DNA of 64,000 bases from Amnibacterium flavum (GCF_003097495.1 NZ_QEOP01000003.1:62001-126000), one strand, 5' to 3'. Positions 51,858 to 60,999 are shown, numbered from the stretch's first letter. A program made the numbers and translations. The notes: generated by a model not told the origin, from the letters alone.

Positions 51858-53042
51858 ATGCTGTCGGTCATCGTCGACATCCTCCTGGCGTTCCTGCTCA
51901 TCGGGTACCTGGTGCAGGGATACCGTTCGGGCTTCCTCCGCAACGTCTTCTCGATCGCCGGCGTCCTCGGCGGCGCGATCGCAGCCGTGCTGCTCACGCC
52001 GTCCGTCACCGGTCTGATCGCTCAGGCGCCCATCCGACTGGTGGCGACCATCGCCCTGTTCCTCGCGCTCATCGTGATCGGGAGCATCGTCGGCGGCGCC
52101 CTGGGCAAGGCCCTCGCGCGCACGGTGCCGCGGGGCCCCCTCCGCACCCTCGACAAGATCGCCGGCGCGGTGAGCGGCGTCATCGTCACCGCCCTCGCCG
52201 CATCCATGGTCGCGTTCGGAATCGGCTCGCTGGGGGTGCCCGTGCTGAGCCCGGCGATCTCGTCGTCGGTGGTCCTCGCCGGGATCGACCGGCTCACCCC
52301 CGATCCCGTGAAGAGCACCATGGCTCAGCTGCGAGCGCTCGTCGTGAGCGACGGGATCCCCAGCATCTCCGAGGCTCTCGGCGGACCGACGACGGCTCCA
52401 TCCGTGCCCTCTCTCGACACCGGCACCGACGCCGTCTCGACGGCATCACGATCGGTGGTCCGCATCAGCGGCAACGCGTATGCATGCGGACAGAGCCAGA
52501 CGGGCAGCGGATTCGTCGTCGCCCCCGACCGGGTGGTCACGAACGCCCACGTGGTGTCCGGGGTGAGCGAACCGGTCGTGGAGTCCCGCAGCGACGGCAC
52601 CGTCTCCGGTCGGGTCGTCTACTTCGACCCCGTCGACGACATCGCGGTCATCGCGACCGACGGGCTCGCCGCTCCGGCACTCGGCTTCGGCACCTCGCTC
52701 GCCGCGGGAACCGACGCGGTCGCCCTCGGGTATCCGTTCGGCGGGCCCTTCGCAGCCAAACCGGCCAACGTGATCTCCGTCGCCACCCTCGTCGTCAACG
52801 ACATCTACGCGAGCAGCTCCAGCCCGCGAGAGGTGTACACGTTGGCCGCCGACGTGCAGCCCGGGAACTCCGGCGGCCCCCTGCTCAGCGTCGACGGGGC
52901 CATCGTCGGCATCGTCTTCGCCAAGGGCGCCGACACGCCCAACGTGGGCTACGCGGCGACGATGACCGAGCTCGCTCCGGTGCTCGCGCAGGCGCCGACG
53001 CTTAATGCGGGGGTCTCCTCCGGGTCGTGCACGACCGAGTAA
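51858..53042 (+). CDS. MarP-like membrane serine protease (CvpA + trypsin domains)
   Basis: A 394-residue protein. Four hydrophobic segments (residues 1-125) form a CvpA/colicin-V-production-like domain with GYRSGFLRNVFSIAGVLGG. The outer part is a chymotrypsin-fold protease: His in TNAHVVSG, Asp in DPVDDIAVI, Ser in QPGNSGGPLLS. Cys in YACGQ and in the C-terminal SCTTE may form a disulphide, as in the Mycobacterium MarP protease that responds to acid and oxidative stress. ATG 51858 with GGGAGG. It probably acts at the outer membrane face on envelope proteins; the substrate is unknown. Confidence 0.92.
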   Translation: MLSVIVDILLAFLLIGYLVQGYRSGFLRNVFSIAGVLGGAIAAVLLTPSVTGLIAQAPIRLVATIALFLALIVIGSIVGGALGKALARTVPRGPLRTLDKIAGAVSGVIVTALAASMVAFGIGSLGVPVLSPAISSSVVLAGIDRLTPDPVKSTMAQLRALVVSDGIPSISEALGGPTTAPSVPSLDTGTDAVSTASRSVVRISGNAYACGQSQTGSGFVVAPDRVVTNAHVVSGVSEPVVESRSDGTVSGRVVYFDPVDDIAVIATDGLAAPALGFGTSLAAGTDAVALGYPFGGPFAAKPANVISVATLVVNDIYASSSSPREVYTLAADVQPGNSGGPLLSVDGAIVGIVFAKGADTPNVGYAATMTELAPVLAQAPTLNAGVSSGSCTTE

Positions 53043-53074
53043 GGCGCCGTCGAACGGAATACCCCCATCGCGTA

Positions 53075-53118
53075 GTTAGTTGTGTGATAACAACGTTTAT
53101 AGTTGACGTCAGTCAACT
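53075..53118 (+). promoter_or_regulatory. MarR-type promoter/operator of the MFS operon
   Basis: A -10 TATAGT (53098-53103) with a -35-like GTTAGT 17 bp before it is overlapped by AGTTGAC-GTCA-GTCAACT (53101-53118), a perfect 7-bp-arm palindrome. A second dyad GTTGT-N6-ACAAC lies at 53079-53094. The operon's own MarR protein is the likely binder. Confidence 0.65.
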
Positions 53119-53157
53119 GTTATCCCCCTCTACTTCTCTCGCGATTCGAGGAGCTCC

Positions 53158-54858
53158 ATGGCTCGCGCCCCCAAGTCCAGTACGCCGGACAAGACCAAGA
53201 CCCCGGCGACCCCCGAGCAGCAGAAGCGCCACCGCGAGGTGCTCTCCGCACTCTCCGGCCTGATCATGGGCATGTTCGTGGCGATCCTCGCCGGCACGGT
53301 CGTGTCGACCTCATTGCCCGTCATCGTGTCCGATCTCGGCGGCAACCAGACCGCCTACACCTGGATCGTCACCGCATCGCTGCTCGCGACGACCGTGAGC
53401 ACTCCCATCTGGGGAAAGCTCGCCGACCTGATCAGCCGCAAGCTGCTCATCCAGCTCGCGCTCGTGATCTTCGTCATCGGGTCGGCGCTCGCCGGCTTCT
53501 CCCAGGACACCAACACCCTCATCATCTTCCGGATCCTCCAGGGGCTCGGAGGCGGTGGGCTGACCGCGCTCGTGCAGGTCACGATCGCCGACATCATCAG
53601 CCCCCGCGAACGCGGTCGCTACATGGGCCTCATCGGCGGAGTCATGGCACTCGGGACGGTCGGCGGCCCGCTCATCGGCGGTGTGATCACCGACTCCCTC
53701 GGCTGGAGATGGAACTTCTTCGTCGCGCTCCCCGTCGCGATCGTCGCCCTCGTCCTCATCCAGCGCACACTGCACCTGCCCAAGCGCAGCGGCAAGGTCA
53801 TCGTCGACTACTTCGGCGCGATCCTCCTCACCGGTGGCGTGAGCCTCCTCCTCATCTGGGTGAGCCTCGGCGGCAACGAATTCGAGTGGAACTCCGCGCC
53901 GAGCTACCTGATGGTCGGCGGCGCGGTCGCGCTGCTCGCCCTCACCGTGCTGGTCGAGCTGAAGGTCAAGGAGCCGATCATCCCGCTCACGCTCTTCCGC
54001 AACCGCACCTTCGTGCTCGCGGTCATCGCGAGCCTCTCGGTGGGCGTCGCGATGTTCGGCACCTCGATCTTCCTCAGCCAGTACCTGCAGCTCGCGCGCG
54101 GCAACACCCCGACCGAGTCGGGTCTGCTCACTCTTCCGATGATCCTCGGCCTCTTCGGCGCCTCGACCGTCATCGGCGGCATCATCAGCCGCACGGGCAT
54201 CTGGAAGCGCTACATGATCGTCGGATCCGTCCTCCTCACGATCGGGCTCGGCCTCATGGGCACGCTCCGTTACGACACCCCCTACCCGCTGATGGCGCTG
54301 TACATGGTGGTCATGGGCGCCGGTATCGGCATGGTCATGCAGAACCTCGTGCTCGTGACGCAGAACTCGCTGAAGGCCAGTCAGCTGGGCGCGGGCAGCT
54401 CGTCGATCGCGTTCTTCCGCAGCCTCGGCGGCACCATCGGCGTCGCGGCGCTCGGCGCCTTCCTCGGAACCCGTGTCACCGGCCTCGTCACCGACGGGCT
54501 CGGCGCGCTGGGCATTCCGGCCGGCGCGGCGGGCGGTGGCAAGATCCCCGACGTCTCGACCCTTCCCGAGCCGATCCGCACGGTCGTCGAGTCGGCTTAC
54601 GGCGAGGCCGTCGGCGACGTGTTCCTCATAGTGCTCCCGCTCGCGATCCTGACCATCATCATGATCTCGCTGCTTCCGAACAAGCCGCTCGGTCATAAGA
54701 CCGCCGTCCAGCAGCTGCGCGACGAAGAACTGGGCCTCCTCGTCGAGGTCTCGGCGAACGACATCGGTTCGACCACGACCTCGACCGGATCGATCCCGAT
54801 CCCGACCAACGAGGTCGAGGAGCGTGCGGCCGAGGAAGCGGAGCGGAGCCGGCGGTGA
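53158..54858 (+). CDS. DHA2-family multidrug efflux MFS transporter
   Basis: A 566-residue, 14-segment exporter: EVLSALSGLIMGMFVAILAGTVVSTSLPVI, GKLADLISRKLLIQ (motif A), LQGLGGGGLTALVQVTIADIISPRERGRYMG, and GTVGGPLIGGVITDSLGWRWNFFVALPV, which are hallmarks of EmrB/QacA-like pumps. The last 60 residues are cytoplasmic and acidic. ATG 53158 with GAGGAG upstream. The gene is the first of three overlapping genes with a MarR regulator and a siderophore-interacting-protein-like reductase; it may export a toxic compound or an iron ligand. Confidence 0.93.
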   Translation: MARAPKSSTPDKTKTPATPEQQKRHREVLSALSGLIMGMFVAILAGTVVSTSLPVIVSDLGGNQTAYTWIVTASLLATTVSTPIWGKLADLISRKLLIQLALVIFVIGSALAGFSQDTNTLIIFRILQGLGGGGLTALVQVTIADIISPRERGRYMGLIGGVMALGTVGGPLIGGVITDSLGWRWNFFVALPVAIVALVLIQRTLHLPKRSGKVIVDYFGAILLTGGVSLLLIWVSLGGNEFEWNSAPSYLMVGGAVALLALTVLVELKVKEPIIPLTLFRNRTFVLAVIASLSVGVAMFGTSIFLSQYLQLARGNTPTESGLLTLPMILGLFGASTVIGGIISRTGIWKRYMIVGSVLLTIGLGLMGTLRYDTPYPLMALYMVVMGAGIGMVMQNLVLVTQNSLKASQLGAGSSSIAFFRSLGGTIGVAALGAFLGTRVTGLVTDGLGALGIPAGAAGGGKIPDVSTLPEPIRTVVESAYGEAVGDVFLIVLPLAILTIIMISLLPNKPLGHKTAVQQLRDEELGLLVEVSANDIGSTTTSTGSIPIPTNEVEERAAEEAERSRR

Positions 54859-55406
54859 CAACCCCCGCGGACGACAGCCAGCCCGCGGCATCGGATCGCG
54901 ACCCCCTCGGCTCGCTGGAGCAGTCGTTCGCGACGCTCTTCCGGTTCGTGAAATCCAATGTCCGCGAGTCGGCCGCGCTGCTCGATCCCGAGCTGCCGCC
55001 CGCAGCATGGACCGTCCTGCGGCACCTCGTGCGCGAGAGCCCCCTCCAGGTGGGGGCTCTCGCCTCGGCGACCGGGATGGACAAGAGCTCCATCAGCCGT
55101 CATCTCCGGGAGCTGCGCGAGCGGGGTTTCGTCGAGATGACCCATAGCGCGGATGACGCGAGGGCGGTACTCGTGCGCCCATCCCAGCTCGCCGTCGACC
55201 GCGTCGGCACCGCGCTGGACGCGACGCGCGGGCGCTACCGCAGATTCCTCGCCACCTGGAACGAGGACCAGCTCGAGCAGTTCTCGGTCCTGCTCGCCCG
55301 GTTCGCCGAGATCGAACGATTCACGGCCGACGAGGCCTCGGCCTCACGCGTCGACGCCGGAGGCTCAGCCTCGGGCCCGGTTCAGCGGGCGACAATAGGC
55401 GTATGA
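54855..55406 (+). CDS. MarR-family regulator
   Basis: A 183-residue winged-helix dimer: a helical N-terminus, WTVLRHLVRESPLQVGALASATGMDKSSISRHLRELRERGFVEM as the DNA-binding part (two halves), a wing with DDARAVLV, and a C-terminal dimer helix plus 25 flexible residues. The start is GTG at 54855, overlapping the transporter stop (GTGA). It is most likely the repressor acting on the palindromes at 53079-53118. The ligand is not known. Confidence 0.88.
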   Translation: MTTPADDSQPAASDRDPLGSLEQSFATLFRFVKSNVRESAALLDPELPPAAWTVLRHLVRESPLQVGALASATGMDKSSISRHLRELRERGFVEMTHSADDARAVLVRPSQLAVDRVGTALDATRGRYRRFLATWNEDQLEQFSVLLARFAEIERFTADEASASRVDAGGSASGPVQRATIGV

Positions 55407-56245
55407 CCGCATCGCCCGGCGACTCCCCCGCAACGACCTCCTCCACCACTTCAGCCGCCGTCCCGCGGCTCTCGAGCTCAGCCGTCGCGGCGCGCGAACG
55501 CGAGGTCGTCCGGCATGAGACGAGCCTCCGCAGCCTGACTGTCACCGCGGTCCGCGATCTGACGAGCAGTGTCCGGCGGGTGACGCTCGTCGGGCCCGAG
55601 CTCGCCGGGTTCGCGAGCGCGGGCCCCGAGGACCACCTCAAGGTGCTGTTCCCCGCCGCTCCCGGGCAGCGCATCATGCGCGACTACACCCCCGCCGCCC
55701 ACCGGATCACCGACGACGGCACCGATGAGCTCGACATCGATTTCGTCGTGCACGGCGATACGGGACCTGCGAGCGCGTGGGCGGCCGGTGCGAAGCCCGG
55801 CGACACGCTGGCGGTCGGCGGACCGCGGGGATCGCGTCTCGCGCCTCGCGGATACACCCGTTACGTTCTGCTCTCGGATGAGAGCGCGGCGCCCGCGCTG
55901 GCGCGGTGGATCGCCGCGGTGAGGGACGAGGGCGCCGTGACCGCGTTCGTTCAGTCGACGGATCCGCGGATCCTCGACTACCCGTTCCCGACCGGCCCCG
56001 GTGTGACCGTCACCCCTATCGCGCCCGGCGCCGAGGCGGCCCTCGCCGCGTTCGAGGACGCCGCTCCCGACGCGGACACCTTCGTGTGGGCCGCTGGCGA
56101 GGCGACCGCGCTCGTTCCCATCCGCCGCTGGCTGCGCGAGCGCGGCCTCGACAAGAACCAGGCGAAGGTCGACGGCTACTGGCGCATCGGTGTGGCGGAG
56201 CTCGACCACCACGCCCCCCTCGACCCCGAGAACCCCGAAGACTGA
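55403..56245 (+). CDS. siderophore-interacting protein (SIP)-like flavin reductase
   Basis: A 280-residue FAD-containing reductase of the ViuB/SIP group, which reduces ferric siderophores in the cytoplasm with NAD(P)H. The FAD-binding motif is MRDYTPAAHR (about 93-102), DFVVHGDTGPASAWA follows, and the C-terminal domain ends VDGYWRIGVAELDHHAPLDPENPE, typical for the family. About 35 Ser/Ala/Thr residues precede the barrel. ATG overlaps the MarR stop (ATGA at 55403-55406). In this operon it may couple efflux to redox or iron state. Confidence 0.88.
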   Translation: MTASPGDSPATTSSTTSAAVPRLSSSAVAAREREVVRHETSLRSLTVTAVRDLTSSVRRVTLVGPELAGFASAGPEDHLKVLFPAAPGQRIMRDYTPAAHRITDDGTDELDIDFVVHGDTGPASAWAAGAKPGDTLAVGGPRGSRLAPRGYTRYVLLSDESAAPALARWIAAVRDEGAVTAFVQSTDPRILDYPFPTGPGVTVTPIAPGAEAALAAFEDAAPDADTFVWAAGEATALVPIRRWLRERGLDKNQAKVDGYWRIGVAELDHHAPLDPENPED

Positions 56246-56259
56246 CCCACCTGGGCACC

Positions 56260-56638
56260 GCCGTCGAGCGCAGCGAACGGAGCCGCTACCCGCCCGTTGA
56301 GCGCAGCGAAACGAGTACCCCAGGCCGTCCTTGAAGCCCTGCGCATCGCTGCGCTCAGCGGGCGGGCACCACCCCCGCCCGTTGAGCCCGTCGAAACGAG
56401 CGACCCACGCCCGTCCTCAAGCCCTGCGCATCGCTGCGCTCAACGGGCGGGCTGGCGGGCAGCTCCCGCCCGTTGAGCGCAGCGAAACGAGCACCCCAGA
56501 CTTCAAGACGGCCCTTCGCTTCCCTGCGCTCAGCGGGCGGGCGGACAGCAGCCTCGCCCGTTGAGCCCGTCGAAACGAGCGACCCACGCCCGTCCTCACG
56601 CCCTGCGCATCGGTGCGCTCAGCGGGCGGGGGCGGCGG
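56260..56638. repeat. family A repeat array, mixed subtypes
   Basis: This gene-free block between convergent genes has left-hand elements at about 56297, 56379, 56467 and 56557 and right-hand elements at about 56350, 56430, 56524 and 56610. Two subtypes occur: GAGCCCGTCGAA (partner TTCGACGGGCTC) and GAGCGCAGCGAA (partner TTCGCTGCGCTC). Both subtypes appear on both element sides, which maintains base pairing when matched. Confidence 0.88.
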
Positions 56639-57112
56639 CTAGCGCTGGGCGAGCACCGGGTGGCGCGACTCCGCGGCACGCGCCCGGGCGATGCGGCGGG
56701 CCTTCGGCGCGGTGATGGCGATCACGAGCAGCGTTCCGACGATGCCACCGATCGAGTTCGACACCAGATCGCGCACGTCGGCGACGCGGGTGGTGAAGAT
56801 CAGCAGCTGGGCGAGCTCGATGATCGACGACAGGGCGAAGCTGAGCAGGATCGCGAGCCACCACCGCCCGCGACCGAACAGGAGGACCAGGAACATGCCG
56901 ATCGGTGCGAACATGGCGACGTTCGCCCCGAACTCCACGTCGGAGTAGTCGATCCAGCGAGTGCCGGGGATGGTGTCGAGCACGTCGAGCACTCGCCACA
57001 CGAACCCGTCGGTTCCCTCACCGAGCGGCAGTTGCGGGGACAGAGTGAGCCATCCGACGAAGCCGAGATAGGCGAGCGTCACCAGCGAGAGCAGCGGGTG
57101 TCGGCGGAACAT
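56639..57112 (-). CDS. VanZ-family membrane protein
   Basis: A 157-residue protein with four hydrophobic segments: LVTLAYLGFVGWLTLSPQLPLG, ANVAMFAPIGMFLVLLFG, LSFALSSIIELAQLLIFTTRVADVRDLVSNSIGGIVG and a basic C-terminus. The Glu in SSIIELAQ and the DVRDLVSNSIGG block are the VanZ signature. VanZ proteins can raise teicoplanin resistance, but most members have no known role. ATG at 57112 is chosen because the first membrane segment begins close to it. Confidence 0.88.
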   Translation of the reverse strand: MFRRHPLLSLVTLAYLGFVGWLTLSPQLPLGEGTDGFVWRVLDVLDTIPGTRWIDYSDVEFGANVAMFAPIGMFLVLLFGRGRWWLAILLSFALSSIIELAQLLIFTTRVADVRDLVSNSIGGIVGTLLVIAITAPKARRIARARAAESRHPVLAQR

Positions 57113-57216
57113 CCCTCGATTCTCTCCCCTCGGGCTGGGTGTCGCACGCGCAGCGGCTACGACATGCCCAAGAAATGCCGTCGAGGCGGGCAGCGGCGGA
57201 GCCGGACAGCCCCGGG

Positions 57217-59487
57217 TCAGGCGACCCGGATGACCGTCAGACGCTGGGTCGCACGGGTGAGCGTCACGTAGAGGGCACTGACTCCGCGCGGCTCCGCGTC
57301 GACGATCCCGTCGGGATCGACGGCGACGACCGAGTCGAACTCGAGCCCCTTCGCGGTGCGCGGTGACATGACCGAGACGGTCTGGGCGATGCTGACTCCG
57401 CCGAGGCCGATGGACGCGCCGAACTCCTCGCGGAGCGCGGCGTGCAGTGCGCTCACACGATGGGCGGGGGCGATCACCGCGAGGGTTCCACCGCTGCCGA
57501 GCGCCTGGTCCGCGCGCACGGTGGCCATCAGCGATTCGACGAGCTCCCGCTCGGGAACACTGATCTCGACCGGCTCCCACTCCGACTCCCGGACCGACTG
57601 CGACGCGGTGATGCTGAGTCCCAGCGAGCGCGCGGTCCTCTCCGCCAGGTCGGCGATCTGGGCGGGGGTGCGGTAGTTGACCGTGAGTTCCTCGAGCCGG
57701 AACTCTCCGCTGAGCGAGCGGATCGCATCCGACCAGTTCGACGCGGCGACCGGCGACGACGCCTGGGCGATGTCGCCCACGATCGTGAACGAGCGCAGGG
57801 GCGCACGACGCCGCAGCAGCCGCCACTGCATGGGCGACAGTTCCTGTGCCTCGTCGACGACGATGTGGCCGTACGTCCAGCTGCGATCCGTCGATGCGCG
57901 TTCGGCCGCCGTGAGGCGGGGACCGGACTCGGCGAACCCGTCGGCGAGCGCCTCCGCGCTGACCATCCCCTCGACGCCCATGTTGCGGATCGCGTTCTCG
58001 GCATTCTCGATGTCGCGCTCGCGCTGGCGGCGGGCCGCCTGCTCGGCGGCGCCCGACGCGGTCGGCGCTTCGCCGAGCAGTTCCGCGGCCTCGTCGAGCA
58101 GCGGGACATCCGAGATGGTCCATTCGGAGCTGCGATCGCGGTGAAGCAGTGCGCGCTTCTCCTCGTTCCACTGCGGGGTGAGCGACGCCAGCCACTGCGG
58201 GCGGGCGTAGAGGTCGCCGAGGAGCTTCTCGGGGCTGAGAGGAAGCCAGGCGGTGTTGAGGAGAACCCGGACGTCCTGGCTCGAGCGGATGTCCTCTCGG
58301 ATCATCCGCACGTCCTCGTCATCGATCGCGTCGCCGCGGCGTCGGAGCCGGCTGACGAGTTCGGAGGTCATGGCGGCGAGCGCATTCGAGACGAAGGTGA
58401 CCCGCGCCTCGTTGTGCGGCTTGTGGCTGTCCTGGGCGCGGCGGATGGCCTTCTCGATGAGCGCCGGAGCGACCTCGAGGCGCTCGTTGTTGATCTCGAC
58501 GGTCTGAACGGCGTCGGGCACGACCTGGCGCGACTGCACCGCGCGGCGCAGCAGTTCGGTCATCCGGGGTGAGCCCTTGAGAGCGGCGACGGAGGGCTCG
58601 TCATCGATCTGCGCCTCGACGCCGGGGAACAGCGAACCGAGGCTCGAGAGCACGACACCGGTCTCACCGAGCGAGGGCAGGACCTGTTCGATGTAGCGGA
58701 GGAAGCTGCGCGAGGGGCCGACCACGAGGAGCCCCGACGAGGCGAGCCGGTCGCGGTGCGTGTACAGCAGGTAGGCGGCGCGGTGCAGGGCGACCGCCGT
58801 CTTGCCGGTGCCGGGCCCGCCCTGCACGACCAGGACCCCTCGCAGCTCGGATCGGATGATGCGGTCCTGCTCCGCCTGGATGGTGGCGACGATGTCGTGC
58901 ATCCGGCCGGTGCGCTGGGCGGTCAGGGCGGCCATCAGCGCGCTCTCGCCGGACAGCAGTCGGTCGGGGTCGTCGGATGCGACGTCGAAGACCTCGTCCT
59001 CGACACGGGTGACGCGGCGCCCGTCCGTGCTGAGGTGCCGGCGTGCGCGCAGCCCGAGCGGTGTCGCGGCGGTCGCCTGGTAGAACGCGCTCGCCTGCGG
59101 AACGCGCCAGTCGAGGAGGAGCGGCTGCAGGTCGGCGTCGCGGAGGCCGATGCGGCCGATGTAGCGGTGTTCACCTGCTTCGTCCTCGAGTCGACCGAAG
59201 GCGAGGCGGTCATCGACCTCGCGGAGCTGCGCGATGCGGTCCTCGTAGATGCGCGCCATGGCGTCGCGCTCGGAACGGCTCTGGTGCGTGCCGCCCGCCG
59301 GCGCGAGACGCACCCGGTCGAGCTCGTAGGCCGCTTCCGCCTTGACGGTGTCGAGCCGGGCGTAGAGCGCATCGAGGTAGCTCTGCTCGGCCTGAACCTC
59401 GCGGGCGAGCCGTGCTTCGATGTCGCGGGAGAGGTCGGCGCCGCCTCGGTCGTCCGGTACTCGTCGTGCGGTCTGCGAGTCAGTCAC
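57217..59487 (-). CDS. HelD-like superfamily I ATPase (RNA polymerase-associated)
   Basis: A 756-residue UvrD-like ATPase. The N-terminus is a long coiled coil (residues 20-95, EVQAEQSYLDALYARLDTVKAEAAYEL and so on). Then RYIGRIGLRDADLQPLLLDWRVPQASAFYQATA, Walker A QGGPGTGKTAVALHRAAYLLY, Walker B VVDEAQELSPMQW, and late helicase motifs YRTPAQIADLA and ALYVTLTRATQRL. The pattern is that of actinobacterial HelD/HelR, which enters RNA polymerase channels, frees stalled enzyme and can protect it from rifamycins. GTG at 59487. No palindrome of the rifamycin-associated type is visible upstream, so resistance is not claimed. Confidence 0.92.
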   Translation of the reverse strand: MTDSQTARRVPDDRGGADLSRDIEARLAREVQAEQSYLDALYARLDTVKAEAAYELDRVRLAPAGGTHQSRSERDAMARIYEDRIAQLREVDDRLAFGRLEDEAGEHRYIGRIGLRDADLQPLLLDWRVPQASAFYQATAATPLGLRARRHLSTDGRRVTRVEDEVFDVASDDPDRLLSGESALMAALTAQRTGRMHDIVATIQAEQDRIIRSELRGVLVVQGGPGTGKTAVALHRAAYLLYTHRDRLASSGLLVVGPSRSFLRYIEQVLPSLGETGVVLSSLGSLFPGVEAQIDDEPSVAALKGSPRMTELLRRAVQSRQVVPDAVQTVEINNERLEVAPALIEKAIRRAQDSHKPHNEARVTFVSNALAAMTSELVSRLRRRGDAIDDEDVRMIREDIRSSQDVRVLLNTAWLPLSPEKLLGDLYARPQWLASLTPQWNEEKRALLHRDRSSEWTISDVPLLDEAAELLGEAPTASGAAEQAARRQRERDIENAENAIRNMGVEGMVSAEALADGFAESGPRLTAAERASTDRSWTYGHIVVDEAQELSPMQWRLLRRRAPLRSFTIVGDIAQASSPVAASNWSDAIRSLSGEFRLEELTVNYRTPAQIADLAERTARSLGLSITASQSVRESEWEPVEISVPERELVESLMATVRADQALGSGGTLAVIAPAHRVSALHAALREEFGASIGLGGVSIAQTVSVMSPRTAKGLEFDSVVAVDPDGIVDAEPRGVSALYVTLTRATQRLTVIRVA

Positions 59488-59613
59488 ATCACACCTCTCT
59501 TCTCCCGGATCGGCGGGGCCGCGAACGGCGTCGGGCGTCGCAAAATCCGGGCATCGAGTCTACTCGTGCCGGACGGGGTCGAGGCGGCCCGGACACTGAT
59601 CCGAGCCGGAGGG

Positions 59614-60102
59614 TCAAGATGCGCCGAAGATCGCTTCGGCGCTGTCGCACGCGGCCGGGTCGGACGCCTGGACGACCCGACGGGCCATCGAGTCGAGATC
59701 GGTGCGCTCGGACTCGTCGAGCACGTCGAACCGGTTGGCGAGAACCTCTCCGTAGCCGTTCTCGCCGCGATCGGCGGCGGAGTGCCCCTGCTCGGTGATG
59801 ACAACCCAGGTGCCGCGGAGATCGGTGGGGCAGTCCTGCCGCTCGACGAGGGACTTGCCCTCCATCCGCGTGACCTGATGCGACAGTCTGCTCTTCTCCC
59901 AGCCGAGCACATCGGCGAGATCCCGGGCCCTGAGTCGGCCGTCGGGCGCACTGCGGAGCGTGGTGAGGATCTCGAAGTCGGCGACCGAGACGCCGGCATC
60001 CTGCTGTAGCCGCTGCTCGAGCTCGCGCTCGATCTTGCGGCGGAGGATGACGATGTCACGCCACAGCGAGAGCTCTGCTCGCGCGGCGGTCCGACTCGAC
60101 AT
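59614..60102 (-). CDS. MarR-family regulator
   Basis: A 162-residue MarR protein: LSLWRDIVILRRKIERELEQRLQQDAGVSVADFEILTTL, then LRARDLADVLGWEKSRLSHQVTRMEGKSLVERQ and a wing with DLRGTWVVIT. The WEKSRLSHQVTRM helix is the recognition helix. It diverges from the FMN reductase gene over 91 bp. The palindrome TGACATGTCA in that gap overlaps the reductase -35, so repression of the reductase by this protein is likely. Relatives respond to quinones or oxidants. Confidence 0.88.
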   Translation of the reverse strand: MSSRTAARAELSLWRDIVILRRKIERELEQRLQQDAGVSVADFEILTTLRSAPDGRLRARDLADVLGWEKSRLSHQVTRMEGKSLVERQDCPTDLRGTWVVITEQGHSAADRGENGYGEVLANRFDVLDESERTDLDSMARRVVQASDPAACDSAEAIFGAS

Positions 60103-60132
60103 CCCCGAAGTCTAGCGCTCGCTCAGGCTGGG

Positions 60133-60160
60133 TTGACATGTCATCGAAGCGTCCTATCGT
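60133..60160 (+). promoter_or_regulatory. promoter and MarR-type site of the FMN reductase gene
   Basis: TTGACA (60133-60138) and TATCGT (60155-60160) are 16 bp apart. The perfect 10-bp palindrome TGACATGTCA (60134-60143) covers the -35. Transcription would start near 60167. Confidence 0.65.
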
Positions 60161-60193
60161 TGACGGGTCATCCACGCCGATCAAGGAGCACAG

Positions 60194-60793
60194 TTGTCCA
60201 ATTCCTCCAGTCCCGACCTCCGTATCGCCGTCATCCTCGGCAGTACCCGTCCGGGCCGTAACGGTGCCGCCGTGGCCGAATGGGTGCTCGAGCAGGCAGT
60301 CGGCCGCGAGGGAGCGACGTACGAGCTCGTGGACCTCGCCGACTTCCCGCTCCCCCACCTCGACGAGCCGGTGCCGCCGTCGATGGGGCAGTACACGAAG
60401 GATCACACCAAGGCGTGGGCGGAGAAGATCGCGGGCTTCGACGGCTACGTGTTCGTCACCCCCGAGTACAACCACTCGACCTCCGGCGTCCTGAAGAACG
60501 CCATCGACTACCTGTACGCCGAGTGGAACAACAAGGCCGCCGCGTTCGTCAGCTACGGGTCGCTGAGCGGCGCCCGCGCCATCGAGCACCTGCGCGGGAT
60601 CGCGTCCGAGCTGCAGCTCGCGCATGTCCGCCAGCAGGTGTCGTTCTCACTCGCCACCGACTTCGAGAACTACTCGGTGTTCACGCCGGGCCCCCAGCAC
60701 CCCGCCTCGGTGCAGACCATGTTCGACCAGCTCGAGATGTGGGCGGGAGCCCTGAAGACGGCCCGCACGGAAGCCCTCGCCGAGGCCGCGTAG
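60194..60793 (+). CDS. NADPH-dependent FMN reductase / azoreductase-like
   Basis: A 199-residue flavodoxin-fold oxidoreductase: ILGSTRPGRNGAAVAEWVLEQA binds FMN, and the active loop VFVTPEYNHSTSGVLKNAIDYL and the SYGSLSGARAIEHLR segment are conserved in NAD(P)H:quinone/azo reductases (YieF/ChrR or AzoR1 type). It would reduce quinones or flavin with two electrons. The start is TTG at 60194 with AAGGAG eight bases before it; no ATG fits. It is under a promoter covered by a MarR-type palindrome, which matches quinone-responsive detoxification. Confidence 0.9.
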   Translation: MSNSSSPDLRIAVILGSTRPGRNGAAVAEWVLEQAVGREGATYELVDLADFPLPHLDEPVPPSMGQYTKDHTKAWAEKIAGFDGYVFVTPEYNHSTSGVLKNAIDYLYAEWNNKAAAFVSYGSLSGARAIEHLRGIASELQLAHVRQQVSFSLATDFENYSVFTPGPQHPASVQTMFDQLEMWAGALKTARTEALAEAA

Positions 60794-60818
60794 TCCCGCC
60801 GAGCTCGGAAAGTTCGAA

Positions 60819-60897
60819 GCGAGACCGCACTCGGCCCCGCGGGCTGGTCTGCCCGCGGGATCCGGCTGACGGATTCGTCCGCGAGGTGCGGTCTCGC
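60819..60897. terminator. multi-stem terminator-like structure
   Basis: GCGAGACCGCAC (60819-60830) and GTGCGGTCTCGC (60886-60897) pair perfectly. Inside, CCCGCGGGC and GCCCGCGGG form a second stem at about 60837-60860. The structure follows the FMN reductase stop by 25 bp, in a convergent gap. Confidence 0.65.
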
Positions 60898-60999
60898 CTC
60901 CCTCGCTCCACCACGCGGCCTGAGCGTTCCGGTGGAGCATGCACCTAGCGGACTTGCCCTGTTTCCGCGAACGTGGGCGCAACCGGGAGCGAATACGTG

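Noticed and set aside
46759-56245. A siderophore biosynthesis and export locus
   Set aside because: An EntS-like MFS and a SIP-type reductase are present, but they are 8 kb apart with unrelated genes between and no synthetase or receptor genes.
57217-59613. Rifamycin-inducible control of the HelD-like gene
   Set aside because: I looked for a rifamycin-associated palindrome in the 126 bp upstream and found none that I would defend.
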